A stretch of 64,000 bases of DNA, taken from the NCBI GenBank assembly GCA_004194705.1, contig SADC01000239.1:124001-188000 (forward strand), in the 5' to 3' direction. The translations under genes were made by a program, and so were the position numbers. The notes beneath the pieces were generated by a model. It was given only the letters and a program-made list of their open reading frames with translations, made no database searches and was not told the origin of the DNA. The DNA is from Ditylenchus dipsaci. Lineage: Eukaryota > Nematoda > Chromadorea > Rhabditida > Anguinidae. Below are positions 35,536 through 47,456 of this stretch, piece by piece. The stretch's first letter is position 1. Each line of letters begins with the position of its first letter.

Positions 35536-36083
35536 GTTTTTTAGCTTTGAGTAGGCAAAATCAGGGTTGTGGTCATAACAACCCCAAATTTCCACAGCAT
35601 TTTACGTATTATTATACGCATTCTTTGTCTACCCCACACGATTTTGGGGTCAGAAGAAATGGTTTGTTTATTATTTTTCAGTAATTTTTTAGACCATTTC
35701 TTAGAATCCTCCACCAAGGTTTGGCGCAGTTTTGGTTGATTTGGGTTGTTTTGGGTAGTTGAGAAGTTTAGGATGATTTGTAGTGGTTTGGTGTGATTTG
35801 AGATGTTTTTGATAGACTTGGGTGATTCTGGGTGTTTTTGGTGGTTTCGGGTGGTTTGGGGTGTTTTAGGCGGTTTGGGGTGACAAAAAATGTCGACGAA
35901 TTGACCTGTCGACGAATTGACCGTCGACGAATTGACCTAGAGCCAAAATCTTCATGAACAAAAAACCGCACGATATTATGTTACAACCCAATAACTCAAG
36001 CTCAGAGCTTTGAAATGGTAGGTCATTTGTTTGTATTTATTTATGGACGATAGCCTGGACAACTGTCCATTTCATAACCTAAT
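35536..36083. other. Low-complexity and minisatellite DNA
   Basis: GGGTGGTTTGGGTG-type reiterations (about 35720-35880) followed by GTCGACGAATTGACC units (35890-35940). No gene. Confidence 0.5.
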
Positions 36084-36918
36084 TAGAGACAGAAAGTGGG
36101 GACCAAGCAAGATTCCAAGACAAGATTTTTAGCTGAAATTTTGACCAAGACCAAGAGCAAGATTTTTGAAAACGGGCAATCAAGATCTTGGCCAAGATTT
36201 TGGCTTAAAACCAAGATTTATACAGGCAACTCTCAACTTAATGAACCATTGGGGACCGGCAAAAGTGTTCGTTAAACCGAGAGTTTTGTTCAATCAAGAG
36301 TTAATTTTAGTCATTTTATTTAATCACTGGCAGAATAGGCGTTGAAAAAAGTTCGATAAATTAAGAGTTTCGTTAAATCGAGGGTTCCTTACATCGAAAG
36401 TTGACTGTTTAGATAATTTTGACAGTTTCAAACAGGTGACAATTTTTATAACAAAATTGTGGCTAGTGTTTTATAATTTTACGTACTATGTTTCCCTGTT
36501 CTTGATCTTGTGCTTTTCATTTGTTTGACGTGTGTTTTATTAGAGATGCAAGTTCGACATTTTTGGGACGACACGGGACGAAATTTGTATAATTCTTTTC
36601 CAGACGGGACACCGGACAGGACATTGTTGAAAAATGTTCAGGCGGGATTTCGGGACGGCGGGCGGGACGGAATTGTCCTTTCCCGCCATTTTTTAATCTT
36701 GTATGAAGCCCAAAAACAGAATTCAGGTATGCTATGGGCCTTAAAAACGATAAAATGTGTTGTCGAGTGTTTGTAAATTTTGCATACAAGATTGACCATA
36801 AGACCAAGACCAAGATTTCTAGAAATGACCAAGCAAGATCCCAAGACAAGATTTTTAGTCAAAATTGGGGCAAGACAAGACAAAATCTTGCCAAGATCTT
36901 GTCTTGTTTCTGTCTCTA
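36084..36918. mobile_element. Foldback with CCAAGACCAAGAT units
   Basis: TAGAGACAGAAA ... TTTCTGTCTCTA; flanks AACCTAAT and ACCCTAAT (7 of 8 match). The arms are CAAGATTTT/AAGACCAAGA reiterations. A pogo-like MITE (about 36220-36415) and a GACGGGACACC-type element (about 36540-36700) are nested inside. Confidence 0.65.
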
Positions 36919-38725
36919 ACCCTAATATCTTATCATTAATTTTGCATATTTTTTCTCACAGCTATTTTTTTTTTAATCGCATTTTCAGACAAATTTTGTA
37001 CGTTTTAGCAAAACACAATTCACAGCTGAAAATGTTTCACAACAAAACTAAAAAATTAGAAGTTTATGTATTTTGTTTCTAGATTCACACAGAGCTTTAG
37101 TAAAAAAAATCTTTTTTCGTGCAAAACTGTCCTCTCTTTGTGCTCCAAACTTAATTGTATTTATCATATAGCCCACATGTGCTGTGATCTTGCAGCTGCA
37201 ACACACAAATTTAAAAAACTGTTAGCTTTTACACAATAACGATGGAGCAGGGGGCATATCCTTCTCTATCATTGTCATTTCGCACACAATCACAACAATA
37301 ACAATTTTAACAACCAAAATAGCCGTCTATCTGCTTTATTTCTACAACCACTTGGATCAACTTTACACTTTTTATCCAAATCTTTTTTTAATTCACAATA
37401 TATTTTACAATCCTCCTATAGTAGTGCTCTTGGCCAACCCCCCCCCCCCCTGTCTGGCCATCGCACCACAGCACATTCAAATGTGAAAGCACTTGATCTC
37501 CGCTCTTTTATGTTGCTGTAAAGCAGTGTACAACACAGAGATGGTAGCAGTAGATAAAGTGGTTGAAGCAGCCTTCTGTAGTAGTAGGCTGGCACAACCC
37601 CACAAACAAAGCAGCATTGCCCTCTAGATTAAATACCCCACTCAGACAGGCGATGGCTAAAACTACCACTATTTTGTGCTTCCCCGCCATTCATTCATTC
37701 AGTTTCATTGAATTTTTTGGGTCTACGGAATTCCAACTTATTCTACCCATTCTGGCTTGTAGAAGCGCGAGTGCATCTTTTTCTATTTATTTTTAATTTA
37801 TTCTAACTTGTAGAAACTATTACTAATTTTTAAATGCACCTCTATATTATTTTTTGTGTGATTGCTCAATATCAGAATAAAATTTTAGTCATTGAATAGA
37901 GCACAGAATTTTTTCTGGTATTAACCAAAAACACGAAGATTCGCTACGAATAATATTGTATTGGCTGAATGATTGCTGCTGTGATTCTATATATTTTATT
38001 TTTTTGAAAAGTTTTTTAGTCAGCTTTAAAAAAAGTTTATTGTTATAATACTTCATATAGACCAACATTTGTAATCAATTGGTTTATGGGTTGTGGGTGG
38101 AAAGAGGGCCGTCAAAATATGGCTTTGTTAGGGAGTTAGATACAAACTGGAGAATAATTTTGAAAAATTGCCGTTAATACGGTGAAAGGTCATAATTAGG
38201 ACGATAAAAGTCCACGGATGTCGGATGGGACACTTAAATTTTAAAAAAATAGTTGTCACTATCGTCAATAATAGAAACTACGGCATGTAAAGCAAATCAA
38301 ACCCAAGATCAATGTTTTGTGTGAATGTACAGAAAGTTGACTTACAAGTAGACCTTTATTATGACTGGTGTTTCAAGAAAGTTTGAAAAAGAAGTTAAAC
38401 TTCTATGATCAAATGTCTTTTATTTTAAAATTTCAAATAAAGCTTCTTTTATGTTTACCTAGATGGTACTCAGGTTGCGCGGCCTAAATGGTGTGTTCAG
38501 ATATTTAGGGAGTTATACTCAAGTATCCAAATGATGATATTCAAGTACTTTGCAATGATGTCTGGGCAATTTACGCAAGTGGTACTACTCAGGTGGTGTC
38601 CCAAAGTTTTATTGATCTGGGTCCATATTTTAAACTAAAAAGACTTCCGTCCAGGATTAAAAGCCAAATGGAAGATATATGGGTTACAACTAGGAAATTT
38701 TTTTAAGAATGCGACTTAAAGAGGT
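36919..38725. other. No gene recognised
   Basis: About 1.8 kb without a convincing exon or repeat structure, apart from a C-run at 37438-37450 and CAGGTGGT-like units around 38460-38600. Possible host unique or regulatory sequence. Confidence 0.4.
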
Positions 38726-38734
38726 GTGACATTT

Positions 38735-38953
38735 GGCAACCAGACAAAGCAACAACAAAACTATTTTGTCGCGCGACAATGCAACAAAAATGTTGCATTG
38801 TCGTATGCTTTTCGTCGTGCGACAAAATAACAAAAAAAGTTTTTCGTCGCACGACATTGCAACAAATTTTACTCTTTGTCGTGCGACAAATGTTATTTTA
38901 AAAATATTTTGTCGCGAGACAAAATAGTTTCGTTGTTGCTTTGTCTGGTTGCC
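38735..38953. mobile_element. MITE with 9-bp target duplication
   Basis: GGCAACCAGACAAAGCAACA ... TGTTGCTTTGTCTGGTTGCC flanked by GTGACATTT (38726-38734, 38954-38962). The 9-bp duplication fits Mutator-like elements. The interior consists of TTGTCGCGCGACAA-type units. Confidence 0.85.
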
Positions 38954-39251
38954 GTGACATTTACGGCTAACCTTTTGACATTGATTTCTTTCTCTATTCA
39001 CTGGCTCTATGTAAATTCATCTAGAAGGTTCAAATCCTCTGGAGGTAATCTATTTTATCAGAAAGTTCAAATCCGATAGAAACACTTTTCAAGAACACTC
39101 ATTTGGCCTCCGTAGATGGAAACCGTGTGTTAAAGCCATTTTCACAGTCTTTTTACAAACGGAGGCAAGCCAAACTTGGTTGCAGGGTATGCCTGATTTC
39201 GCCTACCCAAATCACGAAGTCCGAGGCGCGTACCTTCGGATACGTGGATAT

Positions 39252-39984
39252 CAGGGCTGCGTCGGAACCGGAAAAAATCGGAACGGAATTCGGAATCGGA
39301 ACTCCAGAATTTTCGGAATCGGAATTCGGAACTCAAAAAGTATCGGATTTCGAAATTCGGATTTCGGAAAATTTTTGAACTCTAAAATAAGAATCAAAAA
39401 TTCAAGAATTTTTATTTAATCTTTTTTTTATAACACACAAAACAGGGCCCTTTATTACAATGCGAGGATGGGGGTTTTGCCTTGGTCCCCCTCTTTGTTA
39501 TTTTTTTGTGGTTTTTTAGGCTCAAGCTTAGGAAAGGGTAGGCCAGCGTATGCTGGGATGGACTTGAACATGAGTCTAAGATATGTTTGAGTCCGTCCTA
39601 AGATACGCTGGCCTACCCTTGACTAAGCCAAAAGCCTAAAATATAAAAAACAACAGGGGAACCAAAGCAACCCCAATATATGGCCCAAAAGTTGTAAACG
39701 GTCAAGCCCAAAGAACCAGGATACACCCGAACCACCAGGACGGAGTCCGAACCACTGGCTACATACAAACCACCGGAATGGGGCTCGAATCAGATCCTTG
39801 TCGGCGCCACAAACGTGGCAGATGTATGACGGGAAGATAAAAAACATATAAGAAAACATAGAAAAAAAACTAGAATTTGGGTTAAAAAATACCGAGAAAA
39901 AGCTGAATATGGTTTCATTGCAAGACATTTTTCGGATTTCGGAACTCAAAAACTATCGGATTTCGGAATTCCGACGCACCCCTG
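39252..39984. mobile_element. Foldback with CGGAATTCGGAAT units, nested insert
   Basis: CAGGGCTGCGTCGGAA ... TTCCGACGCACCCCTG with duplication GTGGATAT (39244-39251, 39985-39992). Arms of TCGGAATCGGAACT-type units. An unrelated palindrome (GGGTAGGCCAGCGTATGCTG / TACGCTGGCCTACCC, about 39440-39670) sits inside. Confidence 0.8.
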
Positions 39985-39992
39985 GTGGATAT

Positions 39993-41430
39993 CAACCTGG
40001 TTGGTCTAAAAAAATTTATTTCGATTCAAACATATGTAAAACCTTGCTAGCGATCCTGTTTGACAGGGTTTTGAATTGGGGAACAAAGTTTGCAACTTTA
40101 ATCCTGTTGAATCTACTTACCCACACAATTTTGGAGGAGGAAAGATGATTTGTTTTTTTATTTTTCATTTTTTCTGTAGCAAATTTACTCTTTTTCATAA
40201 CAAATTCGATTTTCGTCTGTAGCGCATATACTTGAGTTAGTATGCTTATTTATTTCTAAAAACTTCAGAAATATATATATATCTGTCGATACACTTAATC
40301 CGCGTATCTTTTTTAGTCTTTTTAGACCGAAAATCGGTTTTCGAGAAAACCAAACCGAGAATTTCGGTTTGGTCCAGCACCGAAAATTGCAAATTCCTGA
40401 AAGATCATAGGCAGCTGGCAGAAGATCCCACTTGTACCAGGCTATTTCTGCCAACAATCTTTTCTTCACAAGAAAAAGCCCGCTAAGATCCAAAAATGTA
40501 CGGACTAAAGTGTTGCTCTTCTCCTTCTCTTCTCAAAGTGTGGTGGAGCAAATGTGGCTAAGGTTGAAAGAATTATCATCACGCATTGTATTGATGGTAA
40601 ATTCTATAAGGTCGAATTTAAGAATTGTGTAACTGATCCATTAGAGGATGTTGAGTAATGAAGCAGCCGAGAGAGCGCTAGGTGTGTGTGTGTGTTAGAT
40701 TAGACCCAGAGCCCAGCGGCTTCACCAGCAATTAGAACCCCTGTCTTTTATGAAGTCAAAGTCTTTCATAGACTCAGAATAGGAATTTTGAGAATTTCAT
40801 ATAAATAAATAAGCACACTAGCTCAAGTATATTTGCTACAGACGAACATCGAATTTGCTACAAAAAAGAGTAAATTTGCTACAGAAAAAAATGAATTTGC
40901 TACAAAAAAAGTAAATTAGCTGCGAAAAAAATTTGCCACAAAAAAAATATTTTTGCTACAAAAAAGTAAATTAGCTACAGAAAAAATGATAAACCTTTGG
41001 TAAAGAGGTCTGCTTTGATTTTTTAAAGCAACGGCGATCACAATATCGTCTTTCAGTTTAAAAGATGATAACCAAATAAATTTTACAGCCATGTCACACA
41101 TCCAAATGAGCAACCAGCTGATTAACTCGTATTTATGCTTCACGACAACTACCTTGGAAACTACTATTTTTAATGCCCAATCTGATGTTCTAAAATCCAG
41201 CCAACTAATGACCAACTTTCGGAGGTAACCGCTAAAAAGGATAAGAACCGGTAAGCCTCTCAAAAAGAAAAAGTCAAGCTATCCAGAACACTCTTACAAT
41301 ACCACAATTACATTACTTTCAATAGCTATGCATATCAACAAATTGCCGCTATTCCATTGCACCTTCAAATGAGCTTCAAAATGAGGTATTGACAAGCAAC
41401 ATCTGAAATGAAAATTTGGTGTAAAAATGC
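39993..41430. other. GCTACAAAAAAGTAAATT foldback and unassigned frames
   Basis: 40178-40230 (GTAGCAAATTTACTC) is mirrored by tandem GCTACAAAAAAGTAAATTA units at 40845-40985. Between them, 40520-40663 encodes VAKVERIIITHCIDGKFYKV and a stop, faintly chromodomain-like but too short to call. 41263-40916 on the minus strand is an open but unidentified frame. Confidence 0.35.
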
Positions 41431-41820
41431 TTAGGTCCGCAGTCAGGTCGACACTCTGTTTTTACCAAGTTTTAAAATTAAAATAATTTTATATTCTTTT
41501 TATTTTTTTTTCTCAAAACACACCGAAATGAGATTATCCAAAACAAATTTTCATTCCTATTATTTGCTATTTGAAGCCTTTTCAATACTTTCGAGTGTGG
41601 GACTGAGTGTCGACCTGAGTGCGGACCTAAGCATTTTTACACCAAATTTTCATTTCAGATGTGGCTTGTCAATACCTCATTTTGAAGCCCTGAATCTTAG
41701 CTACAAAATGATACCAACAGAAAAAAAGTTTTGGTCAAGAAAAAGTACAGCTCTTCCCGCGTTAAAAACACCCCAAATCTCACACTGAGGTCGACACTCA
41801 TTGTGAACGTGCCTTAAGCC
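41430..41820. mobile_element. GTCGACACTC palindromic MITE
   Basis: The right end GAGGTCGACACTCATTGTGA is matched by CAGGTCGACACTC at about 41445. The centre has TTTTGAAGCCCTGAATCTTA and CTCTTCCCGCGTTAAAAAC. The same family hosts the nested cluster at 57600-60445. Confidence 0.6.
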
Positions 41821-41825
41821 TCATG

Positions 41826-42043
41826 CAGGGTTGGCAAGAAGTGGCTTTTCAGGCCACATTTTTTCACTAGAAGATGCACTTTCAAGATTTTTCTAAAACG
41901 ATAAGGAAAATTTCTTCAGATCCGTATCTAAAAATATTAGATGCGCTGATAGAAGTACACGAGAAAACAAGCAATGAAAGTGAAAAAATGATATTTTCAA
42001 AAAGCCACCTGTTGGCTTGAAAAGCCACCTGTTGCCAACCCTG
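41826..42043. mobile_element. hAT-like MITE with AAAAGCCACCTGTTGGC units
   Basis: CAGGGTTGGCAA ... TTGCCAACCCTG with duplication GCCTCATG (41818-41825, 42044-42051). Confidence 0.88.
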
Positions 42044-42246
42044 GCCTCATGTGTCCCCTTCATACCTAAGGCTTGGAGTTGAGATACCCACACACGCTCA
42101 TACCTTTGAATCAAAATCACTCGAAGGCAACTCTGGGTGCATTCAATGAAAAGTTTCAAAGTTAAGGTTAAAAAGTGCTGCGAATTTTCGCTGTTTTAAG
42201 TTTTTACAAATGCTGGCCTTTCAGACGCACCATGTTTAGTTATTGT

Positions 42247-42495
42247 ATACCGTATTTTCTCTTTTAATTACCCGGGGTAATTATTTTTCAACCCCCAAAA
42301 AATCGGAAAAAAATTATTTTGGTTTTGAAATTTTTGGGTGCTCAACCAAAATCTAAAAAGTGGAATCAACTAAGATCGTGGTAATTAAGAAAACGCAAAA
42401 AACAGATTTGCAAAATAATTTTTTTGAGCTGAGATACAGGGTGCCTATGGGGGGTAATTAATAGACAGGGGGTAATTAATAAAGAAAATACGGTA
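42247..42495. mobile_element. TACCGTATT-type MITE
   Basis: TACCGTATTTTCTCTTTTAA ... TTAATAAAGAAAATACGGTA, G/C-rich GGGGTAATTA inside. Lies just downstream of the peroxiredoxin stop. Confidence 0.8.
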
Positions 42496-42625
42496 ACCTG
42501 AATGCAACAAATTTTCAAAAAAGGTCAATTTTATTAGTTAAAAAGCTCTTTTGATTCCAATTTCGTAGGTAAACAACCAGTAAGACATTTATAAAGTCAA
42601 TTTTTTTTCTATTGGGAGAGTTACT

Positions 42626-44396
42626 CTACTTTTGTTTGCCGAAAAAAGTCTGTGAGTTCTTTGGGTCTGGCTTGATGGTGTCTTTGCTGAAAACCACAGG
42701 TTTATTACTGTCTAAATATGGAAAAAAAATTACCCAGGAGTCCAGTTGGCAGGGCAAACCTCGCCTGAAATAGAAACATTATCGTATGTTGGACACAGTA
42801 TTAACTAAAGAGGGAACATATAAAGCGCCTTCAATAACAATTTTTCAGACCATGCAAGAATTGAGGTATATTAAGCCAAAAAGCTGTGTGGATATCACTT
42901 AATTGAGAAATTTTTCAATATTTTATGAATTAAAATTACAAAAAACCGCTTGTAATATGTCGTGCTTTGTGGGTACTCTTTATTGGTCCCTTGTATGAAA
43001 AACTGACCGTGTTTCTCAACATATTGGAAAGCTTGGATCAGACGAAGAGTTTCATCTACAGAGCGACCGACTGGCAAGTCGTTAATGGTGATTTGACGGA
43101 GCACTCCTTTGGGGTCAATGATGAACAGGCCACTAAACAAGGAATTGGGGTGACTGAGGAAATGCAAGTGTAAACCAACCGATAGGCAATGCCCTCATCC
43201 TCCTTAAGCACTCCATAGTCACGGCTAATCTTGCTGCAAAAAAACCAGATGAAAAAAACTACATTACTTACGATTTAAATTTCTTAATAAAGGCTGATCG
43301 AAATGCATTGTCATTTTTTAATTAAAAAAACCTTCTTAGCCTGGCTATTGTAATTATTAGAAAAAGTCTAACAGATTCCTAAATTTTCAATTTCGCAATT
43401 TTCGGTCAAATTTAACTAAAAGAGACGAAATTATCGCATTGCCGGCTGCAATGCAAATAGAAGGTTAGAGACATATCTTTAGGGTTTTAAAGTCAACTTT
43501 ATAATAATTTTTCATCGGGTAAAAATTGAAATCACTCTACCAATCATTCAGCTTTTAATTGGCATCCATTTTAAAAGTTTAAACAAAAAATGAAATATTT
43601 TTAAATGATAGAAAATTAAAAAATGTGTGATGATTTTCAATAACGAAAAGAAAATATTATTTCTACAATCTAGTTAAAATTTCTATCAAGTTTCCAGCAA
43701 ATTTTGTTTTTGTTTTTGAAATTTTTTTTTTGTTCAAAATTGTCAAGAATACTCAAAGCAAACTTACTGGTTAGTGTCGGCCAAAACGGGGATTTTCATC
43801 TCACCCAACCCTCCTTGTTTGCGTGGCTTGCTAATCCACTCCAAATGACTGAAAATAAAGATTAAAATAGAAAAAAAGTCTGAAAAAGCGTTGCACGAAG
43901 GCGCGGACCCGCAGTGTTCCAAAAAAATTTTGCTCTTTCATATATTTCTTTAATTTTTCTGCCCAATTAAAAAAACTATAACAAGGTCATCGAAAAAGAG
44001 CGAAAAATAGAAAGGTTCAAGAAAATATGATGATCAATGCCGTTGTTCGCGGCTATTTTCGCACCCTTTTTAAAAAAATCAAAAATTTGTTAAAATCTTA
44101 CGAGAACTTAGAGTCAGTGGAAGCAGCTAACAAGACGGTGTTCAAGTTCTTGAATTCATCAGAGCGCTCCGAAAAAGCAATGATTTCGGTGGGGCACACA
44201 AAAGTGCTGCAAAAATATTATTTAACTGCCAGAAAGAAAAATTTTAAAAGTCAAAGCCCTACAAGTCAAGAGGATAGAAGAAAAGGACCACCCATTTTCC
44301 GTGGTAGTCGGCTAATGAAACAGTTTTGAAGTCGCCATCATACACAGCATCAGCCGTAAATTCAGGCGCTGGCTTTCCAATGAATGCTTTGGACAT
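42626..44396 (-). CDS. prdx-2: Typical 2-Cys peroxiredoxin, 7 exons, 196 aa
   Basis: A thiol peroxidase that reduces H2O2 and alkyl hydroperoxides using thioredoxin; probably cytosolic, since no signal peptide is seen. Exons on the minus strand: 44396-44263, 44206-44102, 43848-43768, 43233-43180, 43132-43008, 42764-42734, 42686-42626. They total 591 nt with consistent phases and GT-AG borders. The active site [12 protein letters not shown] gives peroxidatic Cys49 with Thr46 and Pro42; Arg125 lies in YRGLF. The resolving Cys170 is in [12 protein letters not shown] (92-95) and a C-terminal FF (191-192, where YF is usual) are the two elements linked in eukaryotic Prx to over-oxidation sensitivity. 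Length is standard for the subfamily. The stretch [18 protein letters not shown] resembles nematode PRDX-2. An acceptor lies 9 nt before the ATG. Introns are 35-334 nt and contain no recognised element. Apparently intact. Confidence 0.96.
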
Positions 44397-44403
44397 TGCA
44401 GTT

Positions 44404-44415
44404 GTCTGCAAAAGA
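44404..44415 (-). promoter_or_regulatory. Acceptor-like site 9 nt before the peroxiredoxin ATG
   Basis: Minus strand GTCTTTTGCAG then ACAACTGCA-ATG. Such close spacing is typical of spliced-leader addition in nematodes; a 5'-UTR intron is the alternative. Confidence 0.5.
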
Positions 44416-46426
44416 CAATAGAATGGCTAGTTAGACAAATTTTTAACACAAAAAGGAGCTACAACAACCACTACAACAAATAGAGTGCACCACCAAAACC
44501 GGACAGCAAAAAATGTTCTTATTTTGATTATTGCAAATGGAGACTCCTACTTCGTCCTCCCTTCATCCTATCAAGGTCTTTTCGCTCTTTCCCATCTTAT
44601 TGAATCGATTGCAAACAGAAGTGGTGTTAGAGAAAGACACAAAGAAATACGTGCAATAATGGATGAAGGACACGCAGCTGAACACACCTACCAGTGAAAA
44701 AAGTGTGGGAGAAGAAAGGTAAACAAAGGTAGTAACCACCAACCGTAGGTGTCCGAATAAACATTTTAAAATAGAATAGATTATCATTTATGAATGAAAT
44801 GTCTAGCTGTGGATTATAAACGTGAGTCAAAAACCAATCAACCAAACGCATAAAAATATTTTCAAAATTTTCTAAAACGTCCTCTCCGAAAACGACATGT
44901 AATTTTACATGTCGTTCTATAGCAGGGCTCCGAATGAATTTTTTTGAAAAAAGGACAATTAGAAAAGAACAATTGGCTAAAAGAAAGACATCATGCCCAT
45001 TTTTGAGGAAAAAGGGTCATTTTATCCAGTGCTTGTTGTTATTTTGTGTCCGTTGTTGTTTAGATTTTGTGTCCAATAAAAAACGGTGAAAATTCCAGTT
45101 CCAAGAGTATTATAGAAACCGATTTTCAAATTTCGCTTCTAGAAAAATCTATGGCTATTTCAAAATCGACGCATTTCTTTAGTAACCCTGTACATATTAT
45201 TGATTATAGTTTGTTCCTTTTGGAAAAGGCACTTATTGATACCTTCCCCAAGTCACTTTAAATTAATTAAGTGAAAAATAGAGATATTATGAAGTGATGA
45301 ATATTAGAAAATGAAAAGTGCACTCACTAAAACCAAACACAAAGGCGCAAAAAGAGTAACTGTCAACCCTGAACACTCAGCAATAACCAATACTAAAAAA
45401 GACCCCTCCCCATTCGCCATTTTGGACTCCAAGTCTAAAAGTCAAAAAAGAGAACGTGCACAATAATATATTTATAATGACTGCGTTCTCTGCAAGACTC
45501 TCCTAATCTTTGAAAAGCAATTTTGAGTCAGCAAAATTGGTTGGCGGCAGCAAGACGCTGTCTTTACTGGAAAAAGCTTTGAAACAAACTTACCATTTTT
45601 CTATACATGTACCAACAGATCAGTCATGAATAAATGCTTTTGAGCAACCCAAGACATTGAAATATAATTAAATCCCCAGAGAATATTTTCAAAATTGCAA
45701 TTAATAATTTATTTTTACAAACCAATGTTAGTGCTAAAAAGGCGTGACCATAGACAACTTAGTTAATTCCCACGCCACATATTTAATTTAATAGTATTAC
45801 ATCAAATTGAGCACATATACCACTGGTATGTGCATAAAGCAGAGAATTCGCAGTGTGAGAAATTTGATTGTGGAAATTACAAAAGTTGTTAAAATTTTAA
45901 AAATATTACTTTTCATTGTTACGAGAAAAATGTATAAGTATTCAATTCTTTAATTTAAAGTGAAATTTAAAAATAAAACTTTCCATAAAAAAATCTATAA
46001 TAGTACAGAAATGTCGACGCTACTGTCATATACCCCCCCCTCCTAAAAAAGCTACTGTAATATACACCATCCCCCCCCCACTTTGGCACTTTTTTGTCAT
46101 TTTATAATAGAAATTTCAATTTTCTATGGTCGGTTAAAGATTTCGTAAATTAAAAAAGTGGTTCATAAGCGAACCACTCAACTCTTGCTGAAATTGCGTC
46201 CGTAAGTTCAAGAACGGAGTGTAGAGCGAGCACACATGGGAATACTGAAAAAATGTTAAACTTTGTTATGATCAATCTTCGATTTTAAAGAAAGGCTAGT
46301 CGTGCATCCTTCTTCCTGTTTAATAAGACATGCGTATAAGCTATTTTTTTTAATCAACGAAATCTTAAACCAAACATCGAGAATCAAAATTTTCTTGATT
46401 AAAAAACAAACAAGGTGTCAAACAGG
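44410..46426. other. Upstream of peroxiredoxin; no gene or clear element
   Basis: Scattered open frames (44485-44697, 45067-45261) without recognisable domains. A short mirrored GAGAACG ... CGTTCTC (45452-45497). 46021-46080 holds C-runs of the GTAGCGCC/G-run family. Promoter sequences for peroxiredoxin are expected here but not identified. Confidence 0.35.
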
Positions 46427-46599
46427 TTATGCGTAATCTGTGCGCCGGTAATGTGTGCGCCAGTAAAGTGTGCGCCAGTAATCTGTGCGCCGTAATCTGT
46501 GCGCCGGTAATGTGTGCGCCAGAATAGGTATGATAATGATGCCTACCCAGAATGGTATCCTGAATACGATTCGATCATTCGAATAACTGGTTTCTGTTT

Positions 46600-46950
46600 C
46601 ACCCTTAAATTGATCCGAGGTAAATTGATCCTCTGGTAAAGTGATTCTCCATTTTTTTAATGTTACAGGTTCGAATCACGGTGGTGGCAAACCTTTTTTT
46701 CTTGGCTCAAATAGTTTTTAGAGAACTAAGAAGTCTCAGGGTAGGTAGGAAAACCAGCTGGGCACCTTCCCTAAACAGCTATCCACATTCAAAATCCAAC
46801 ATAACCACACATGTTCACTTATCCCTTGCAACGGGGAGTGTGCTGGTCTTGGGCACAAACCGATCAACCCCTTGCCCAACACAATAACATGAAGACCACT
46901 GAAAGTTGATTAAAAGCATTTAGCGTGGATCTGGACCAAGCTTTTAGATC
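46600..46950 (+). mobile_element. tRNA-like SINE, copy 2 (split)
   Basis: GTTACAGGTTCGAATCACGG at 46663 followed by GGTAGGTAGGAAAACCAGCT. The tail resumes after the inner foldback at 47457. Confidence 0.6.
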
Positions 46951-47456
46951 GGCTGCATGACAGTTGCGCAAAACGACAATTGCGCAAACGACAATTGCGC
47001 AAACGACAATTGCGCTAACGACAATTGCGCAAATTGACAATTGCGCAATAACAGTTGTGAATCGTTTTTACCTCTTTCATCACTACCTTAAACTCTCTAA
47101 TATTTGGACTAATCCAGCAATTTTGAGAAGGATGAGCTCAAACAATACTTCTACAACAAATTCAAGCGACAGCGAGCGAAGTGATCAGCCTACAGCAGCC
47201 GTTCAGGTCTATGCAACGCCGCCAACAATAGAGCAGCTGGAGAGTGAGAAAATGAAGAGGATGCTTGGCGTAAACGGTTCGTCAAACATTTTTATCTATT
47301 GTGTATGGGTTGTACAATGGGCTGCTTATATTAGGCCTTATATTATAGTTATATTGTATTAAATATTAAATCAATGTGCAACTGTCGTTTGCGCAATTGT
47401 CGTTTGCGCAACTGTCGTTTTGCGCAATTGTCGTTTTGCGCAACTGTCATGCAGCC
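46951..47456. mobile_element. Inner foldback with CGACAATTGCGCAAA units
   Basis: GGCTGCATGACAGTTGCGCA ... TGCGCAACTGTCATGCAGCC with duplication TTTAGATC (46943-46950, 47457-47464). Arms hold four to five CGACAATTGCGCAAA units. The centre carries the short coding-like segment at 47132-47276. Confidence 0.9.
47132..47362 (+). other. Exon-like frame carried by the inner foldback
   Basis: ATG followed by SSNNTSTTNSSDSERSDQPT, TAAVQVYATPPTIEQLESEK and MKRMLG, then GTAAAC, a possible donor at about 47270. The composition is protein-like (Ser/Asn/Thr-rich, then charged), unlike the flanking repeat. Not recognised; it may be a first exon of the lost transposase or captured host sequence. Confidence 0.35.

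Noticed and set aside
36510..37082. Several overlapping frames on both strands
   Set aside because: They translate CCAAGACCAAGAT and GACGGGAC reiterations of nested foldbacks.
40520..40663. Chromodomain-like VERIIITHCIDGKFYKVEF segment
   Set aside because: Too short, lacks the aromatic cage, and has no in-phase upstream exon.
44027..44329. 100-aa plus-strand frame
   Set aside because: Antisense to peroxiredoxin exons 1 and 2.
46431..46520. CRISPR-like array of short repeats
   Set aside because: Units are contiguous without unique spacers, mirrored at 47712-47830, and flanked by a target duplication: transposon arms. The genome is eukaryotic.
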